A stretch of 64,000 nucleotides of DNA from Paguma larvata (taxonomy: Eukaryota > Chordata > Mammalia > Carnivora > Viverridae): NCBI GenBank assembly GCA_030068075.1, contig CM057844.1, positions 17,158,001-17,222,000 of the forward strand, in the 5' to 3' direction. A model generated the notes under the pieces. The model saw nothing but the letters and a program-made list of their open reading frames with translations, was not told the DNA's origin and did no database searches. Both the position numbers and the translations under genes were made by a program. Shown piece after piece: positions 58,600-64,000 of this stretch (positions within the stretch are counted from its first letter, which is position 1; each line of letters starts with the position of its first letter).

Positions 58600-60369
58600 A
58601 AAAGCCATCTACGAAAGACCCACAGCTAATATCATCCTCAATGGGTAAAACTGAAAGCTTTCCCCCTAAGATCAGGAACATGACAGAGATGTCCAATCTC
58701 ACCACTGTTATTCAACACGGTATTGAAAGTCCTAGCCTCAGCAATCAGACAACACAAAGAAATAAGTCATCCAAATCAGCAAGGAAGAAGTCACACTTTC
58801 ACTTTTCACAGATGACATGATACTCTAAATGGAAAATGCAAAAGATTCCACCAAAAAAATGCTCGAACTGATCCATGATTTCAGTTCTATAGGTTGCAGG
58901 ATATAAAATCAAAGCACAAAAATTGTTTGCATATCTATACACCAATAATGAAGCAGTAGAAAGAGAAATCAAGGAACCAATCCCATTTACAATTGCACCA
59001 AAAACCATAAAATACCCAGGAATAAACCTCACCAAAGAGGTGAAAAATCTATACACTGAAAACTATAGAAATCTCATGAAGTAAACTGACAAAAACACAA
59101 AAAAGGAAAAATATTCCATGCTCATGGATTGGAAGAACAAAAACTACTAAAATGTCGAAACTATCCAAAACAATCTACATATTCAATGAAATCCCTATCC
59201 AAATAACACAAGCATTCTTCACAGAGCTAGAATAAACAATCCTAAAATTTGTATGGAACCACAAAAGATCCCGAATAGCCAAAGTAATGTTGAAAAAGAA
59301 AACCAAGGCTGGAGGCATCACAATTCTAGACTTCAAGATGTATTACAAAGCAGTAATCATCAAGACAGTACAGTACAGTACTGGCACAAAAACAGACACT
59401 GAGATCAATGGAACAGAATAGAGAACCCAGAAATGGACCCACAAACTTATGTCCAACTAATCTTTGACAAAGCAGGAAAGAATATCCAGTGGAATAAAGA
59501 CAGTCTCTTTAGCAAATGGTCCTGGGAAAACTGGACAACGGCATACGGAAGAATGAACTTGGACCACTTTCTTATGCCATACACAAAAATAAACTCAAAA
59601 TGGATGAAAGACCTAAACGTAAGACAGGAAGCCATCAATTCCTCGAGGAGAAAGCAGGCAAAACCCTCTTTGACCTTAGCTGCAGCAACTTCTTACTTAG
59701 TACATCTCCAGAGGCAAGGGAAACAAAAGCAAAAATGAACTATTGGGACCTCATCAAAATAAAAAGCTTCTGCACAACAAAGGAAAAAATCAGCAAAACT
59801 AAAAGGCAACTGATGGAATGGGAGAAGATATTTGCAAATGACATATCAAATAATGAATTAGTATCAAAATCTATAAAGAACTTATCAAGCTCAACACCCC
59901 AAAAACAAATAATCCAGTGAAGAAATGGGCAAAAGACATGAATAGACACTTCTCTAAGGAAGACACCCAGATGGCCAACCAACACATGAAAAAATGCTCA
60001 ACATCACTCATCATCAGGGAAATAGAAATCAAAACCACAATGAGATACCACCTCACACCTGTCAGAACATCTAAAATTAACCACCCAGGCAACAACAGAT
60101 GTTGGCAAGGATGCGGAGAAAGAGGAACCCTTTTGCACTGTTGGTGGGAATGCAAACTGGTGCAGCCACTCTGGAAAACAGTATGGAGGTTCCTCAAAAA
60201 ACTAAAAATAGAACTACTCTATGATCCAGCAATTGCACTAGTAGGTATTTATCCAAAGGATACAGGTGTGTTGTTTCGAAGGGACACATGCACCCCAATG
60301 TTTATAGCAGTGCTACTGACAATAGCCAAAGTATGGAAAGAGTCCAAATGTTCATCGATAGATGAATGA
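58600..60369 (+). pseudogene. L1 ORF2 C-terminal remnant
   Basis: ORF2 encodes the endonuclease/reverse transcriptase that copies L1 RNA at nicked chromosomal DNA. The endonuclease and the front of the polymerase are missing. The active-site tetrad reads Phe-Thr-Asp-Asp (58805-58816), keeping both aspartates, but a stop (58826-58828) follows four codons later. The rest falls into three frames: 59433-59738, 59516-59920 and 59917-60369. The last, 150 codons, holds the C-terminal cysteine/histidine segment ('[20 protein letters not shown]'). At least two frameshifts and several stops make it non-functional. Confidence 0.88.
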
Positions 60370-60400
60370 ATAAATAATATGTGGTATGTCCATATATGTG

Positions 60401-60402
<2 letters not shown>

Positions 60403-60451
<49 letters not shown>
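60403..60451. repeat. (CA)n microsatellite in L1 3' region
   Basis: About 23 CA units between 'catatatgtgta' and 'atggagtattgctcgg'. It sits at the same L1 position as the compound repeat at 47921-48067. Confidence 0.98.
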
Positions 60452-60452
<1 letters not shown>

Positions 60453-60900
60453 GGAGTATTGCTCGGCAATAAAAAAGAATGAAATTTTGCCATTTGCAAC
60501 TATGTGGATGGAACTAGAGGGTATTATGCTAAGCAAAATTTGTCAGTCAGAGAAAGACAAATATATGACTTGACCCATATGTGGAATTTAAGATACAAAA
60601 CAGATGAGCATAAGGGAAGGGAAGCAAAAACAATATAAAAACACAAATGGGGAGAAACCCTTAAATATAGAGAACACAAGTAACCTTAAATATAGAGAAC
60701 AAACTGAAGGTTGCTGTAGGGGTTATGGGTGGGGGGATGGGCTAAATGGGCAAGGCGCATTAAGGAGGACACTCAGGATGAGCACTGGGTAGTAGGGGAT
60801 GAATCACTGGATTCTACTCCTGAAATCATTATTGTACTATATGCTAACGAACTTGGATGTAAATTAAAAAGCAAAAAATAAATAAAATAACCCCTCTAGA

Positions 60901-63299
60901 CTTTTTTGTATTCCTAGTGAATTCATAGTAATTTAAAATCTTTCAAAGTCCAGTTGCTACACATTTAAAATAAGAATTATCTGAATGTATGAGGTTGGTT
61001 ACACCTTCAAAATAGAACAGTAGAGTGTGAGTCATGGGGTCAAAGTAAGCACAAGACAAGAATTTGGCTCCTTGGCTTAGATCATTAAGTCTGTTCCACT
61101 TTTGTATATCAACATTTTGAAAACCCATCAACCAATCTACAAGTACATGAGATAGCCCTACAATGTTATTCTTTTATCCATTTATTCAATAAATATTTGT
61201 AAAACACCTACTGTAATCCTGGTACTAGTTAGACAATGGGATTTTAAAAGGCAATATATGTTTAAAGTCTGTGTGTGTGTGTAGCATGGCAGGGTAAGTG
61301 TGACAAGTACATTTCAGATGCACTTCAGGACTCAACAAAGGTAGCTACAATTCTCTGAATTAACTATGTCAAGGTGTCCTTAAAAAACCACCTGTGACAC
61401 AAATGGGGTTGTATATTCTCAGTAATGTTCACTCCTTCATCTCTCATTTATCACTCACCCAACTAGGGAGGAATGTGAGGGACAAGTGATACAGAAATGA
61501 CTTTTTTATTATTTATATTGACTCATAAATGAGACAGGAGAACAAGGGCAAGAACAGCAAGACCCAACCCTTCTAAGTAACATTATGGGAGTTGGCTTTC
61601 CACTTGGCCTACCCTAAGTGAACTGTTCATGGGTAAATTCTGAGACCTGATCTCTCCACAAACTTAATCTCTGAAAAGCAATCAGTCCTGTTCCTACATG
61701 AGACATTGGACTGGAGAATAAAATACCAGCACATCCTTGGCAGGGAATCAGGAATTAGGAAAAACCCTAAGAGTCCACGGTCATGACAGCAGGTCAACTG
61801 GTAGATCCTACACAGCAAAAACTACTGCCAGGAGATGGCATGCCTGTAGGTGGAAATGGCTTTTGAGAAGGATTGAATCCTTTGCAACTGTTAGTAAAAC
61901 TTCTACATAACCAGCACGTGTTTATGCACCAAGGGCAAAGCATACTATTGATGAACTAAAGTACAACTTCTACTTGCGATATCATTAGATATCATTAGTA
62001 GTTTCTACTAAAGACTTTTATAATTCAGGAATTCTTTGACTTGGAGAAGATGAAATTTAAGAGAAACATTTCCTAAATGAAAATAAGTTTATGATAAACA
62101 TTTTGTCAGCCCATGAGAAGAAATATCTGTTAAAAACAAATGGTCTAGGGTACTTTTTTCATGGTAATCAGGTTCATTAGTTGATATTGATGTAATTTTT
62201 AACTTTAAATTATAAACTCATCTGTCATGTAGAGTATCATCAGGAGATAATGTGATGCAGAGACTGTTAATCGGCTTTCATAGCCACTTAGGCTGCAAAT
62301 AAATGCTTTTTTTTTCCTTGAAATTAGAAAAATAATCCTATCCAACTTGTTCTTGACACATTTTTCCAAAGCTTGTTAAAGACATGGGTGATTGGGGATG
62401 CTCTCTTTGCAATGGAAAAGCACGTAAACTTTCAGAGTTGGTTAAAAATAATCAGTGTCAATTTGTTATTTCTTCAATGGCAGAGAATATGTAAGTGAAT
62501 ACAATGAGCTGGAAAGAAAAGGAAATACACTTTTGACTGGGCTGCAAACATAAATTTCGATGGACTCATCAACAAAGTGGGTGAGTGAGGACCCAAAGTA
62601 TAAAACCTGTAAAGTCAAGTTTCAGAAAAGAAATCTGATCTTGAAGTAATAAAATATGGGGGTCTTGCCATATACGGTTGACCTATGGATAGCTAGAGGT
62701 AGAGGTAATGAGTACTCTTGACTCCATGGTGTTAGTGTAAACAATCCCCTGGGCTCAAGAATCAGCCATTTAAATAAATTCAGAAGACAGAGGAAGTGAT
62801 GTTTATAGGCTAGAAGTCTGGGCTCCTTTTTAAACAACCTTGGGCATACAGATCACAAAATGTAAAGCTGATATAAGGGGGAAAAAAACAAGAGGAAGTG
62901 CCACAGGGTACATTTGAGGGTTATGGTTAGAAATCTTGACATCTAGTCCTGAAAAAGAAAAATATATATATCGTTTTGAGACCAAATTGATAAGTCTTAC
63001 CTCTACAAGTTACAGTGTATTACTGTTTACCGGAGGTTGAAAAAAATCTAATTTTTGTAAGATACTTTTAATTTTCAAATTTACAGTCAATTTACATTTA
63101 TCTGTGTTAATAGGAAGTTACATTGCAAGTTTGCCCAGAGGCAAATTTTTAAAATAATTTACCTTTTAAATATTAAACTTATTATATGTGTTTATTATAT
63201 TTTGCTAAACTCAGTATAAAAATTACTGATAGTTTAAAGGAAAAGTGTGTAAATATCCTCAGTACCAAGAGTGACCTGGAAGTCAAATGTTGTTGATAA
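60901..63299. other. repeat-poor sequence, 2.4 kb
   Basis: 61165-61260 ('ccatttattcaataaatattt', 'aaaacacctactgtaatcc') weakly resembles an ancient mammalian repeat. Nothing else recognised. A short TG run lies at 61269-61282. Confidence 0.4.
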
Positions 63300-63795
63300 T
63301 TTCATAAGTGAATAAATACTGACCCTCAGATGCATATCAGTAAGTGAAAGAAACCAATGTGAAAAGGCTACATTCTGTATGATTTCACCTATGTGGCATT
63401 CCAGAAAAGACAAAACTATGGAGACATCAAAAAGATCAGTGGTTTACCAAGGAGTGCTGTCAGCGTGATGAGAGATTAACAGGCAGAGCACAGAGAATTT
63501 TTACGATTTTTGTATCTGTATGATATTATAATGACGGACATTTTTCATTATGCATTTCTCCAAATCCATAGAATATATAACACCCACAAGGAATCCTAAG
63601 GTAAACTATGAACTTTGAATGATTATTATGTGTTCATGTAAGTTCATTCCTGTTTAAAAAAAAAAGTATCATTCTAGTGAGTAAAGTTGACAATGGGTGC
63701 AGAGAATATATGAGAAATCTTTCTACCTTCCTCTCAATTTTGTTATAAACTTAACTTCCTTCAAAACTTCCTTCAAAAAAAGGTCTCTAAATAAA
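63300..63795 (+). mobile_element. old L1 3' end (L1M class)
   Basis: 'agtaagtgaaagaaacc', 'gaaaaggctacattctgtatg', 'aaaactatggagacatc', 'aagatcagtggtttacc', 'ttcattatgcatttctcc', 'gtaaactatgaactttg' and 'accttcctctcaattttg' are in the order of an old L1 3' UTR, with an A-rich end near 63790. Confidence 0.85.
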
Positions 63796-64000
63796 TGCGA
63801 AGCGGATGGATGGAAAGAAGTGAGAAGTAGATTGTGTGAGAGCTAATTAATGAGTTTGTTTCAGTCCAGTCCAGAAGAAACATTCTAGGTTTTCAGAGGA
63901 GAATAAAAACACATATATTTATACATATTAGGAATGAAGGTTCAAGGCTCTTTTGACCTCATCAATGATCTAGTATGGTGTCTGTGATTTTGGCTCCTTT

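Larger units (their letters stand above)
58580..60891 (+). mobile_element. carnivore L1, 2.3 kb, 5'-truncated
   Basis: Sense L1 from inside the reverse transcriptase domain to the 3' tail. 'ccctctaga' at 58571-58579 and 60892-60900 may be a short target duplication. Blocks include 'tttccccctaagatcagg', 'tcaaaatggatgaaagacc', 'tttgcactgttggtggg', 'gaagggacacatgcacc', a (CA)n run, 'aagaatgaaattttgcc' and 'gtactatatgctaacg'. It is the longest relatively young L1 here. Confidence 0.94.

Noticed and set aside
59917..60369. 150-codon open frame as a host gene
   Set aside because: Its translation is the L1 ORF2 C-terminal region, in an element with stops and frameshifts upstream.

Overview
The window reads as ordinary AT-rich, CpG-poor mammalian intergenic or intronic DNA, most likely from a cat-family (felid) or related feliform carnivore. 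The main clue is about twenty copies of the tRNA-Lys-derived CAN-SINE. Younger copies carry the feliform-type body (tRNA-like head, then a block resembling 'gctgacagctcagagcc', a CT-rich stretch, and an AATAAA/A-rich tail). L1 3' ends of carnivore type support this. I found no convincing protein-coding exon, no functional RNA gene, and no operon-like structure. The open frames present are short and are chance frames or read through repeats.

Layout. 1-3.35 kb: four CAN-SINEs, a small old L1 piece and a carnivore L1 3' end. 3.35-10 kb: mostly unassigned sequence with a purine tract at 4.7 kb, two old L1 3' ends (5.6-6.1 and 8.7-9.1 kb) and microsatellites. 10.25-10.67 kb: a MER5A-type DNA transposon split by a SINE. 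11.3-12.1 kb: a GC-richer unassigned block. 12.8-15.3 kb: old L1 pieces carrying an inverted pair of SINEs. 18.5-20 kb: an antisense and a sense L1 fragment joined 5' to 5'. 22.75-27.8 kb: a nearly full-length, decayed L1 (ORF1 and ORF2 remnants) with three nested SINEs. 27.8-31.8 kb: an MLT1-type LTR beside a Tigger1 (pogo-like) DNA transposon, which is split by a SINE and by a 2.1 kb antisense L1 that itself holds a SINE. 32.6-35.6 kb: another MLT1-like LTR and two old L1 3' ends. 37.1-40.8 kb: SINEs, a hAT-type element, a head-to-head L1 pair and a sense MLT1 LTR. One SINE here has an internal 22-bp tandem array. 40.8-46.6 kb: mostly repeat-poor. 46.6-49 kb: a young SINE, a short tRNA-type SINE, a hAT-type element with an L1 inserted at its end, and an MLT1 LTR. 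49-58.6 kb: repeat-poor blocks with a CTCF core match, one MIR, two L1 3' ends and two SINEs. 58.6-60.9 kb: a 2.3 kb L1 with broken ORF2. 60.9-64 kb: mostly unassigned, with one more old L1 3' end.

The biology visible here is layered transposition: ancient L1M, MLT1, MER5A, MIR and Tigger1 copies cut by later carnivore L1s and CAN-SINEs. No novel gene system was found. The most checkable points are the SINE with the internal array, the inverted SINE pair, the local inversion inside one L1 microsatellite, the CTCF core match, the nested Tigger1 locus, and two SINEs whose target duplications suggest recent insertion. All family names come from recognising sequence patterns; no database search was run.
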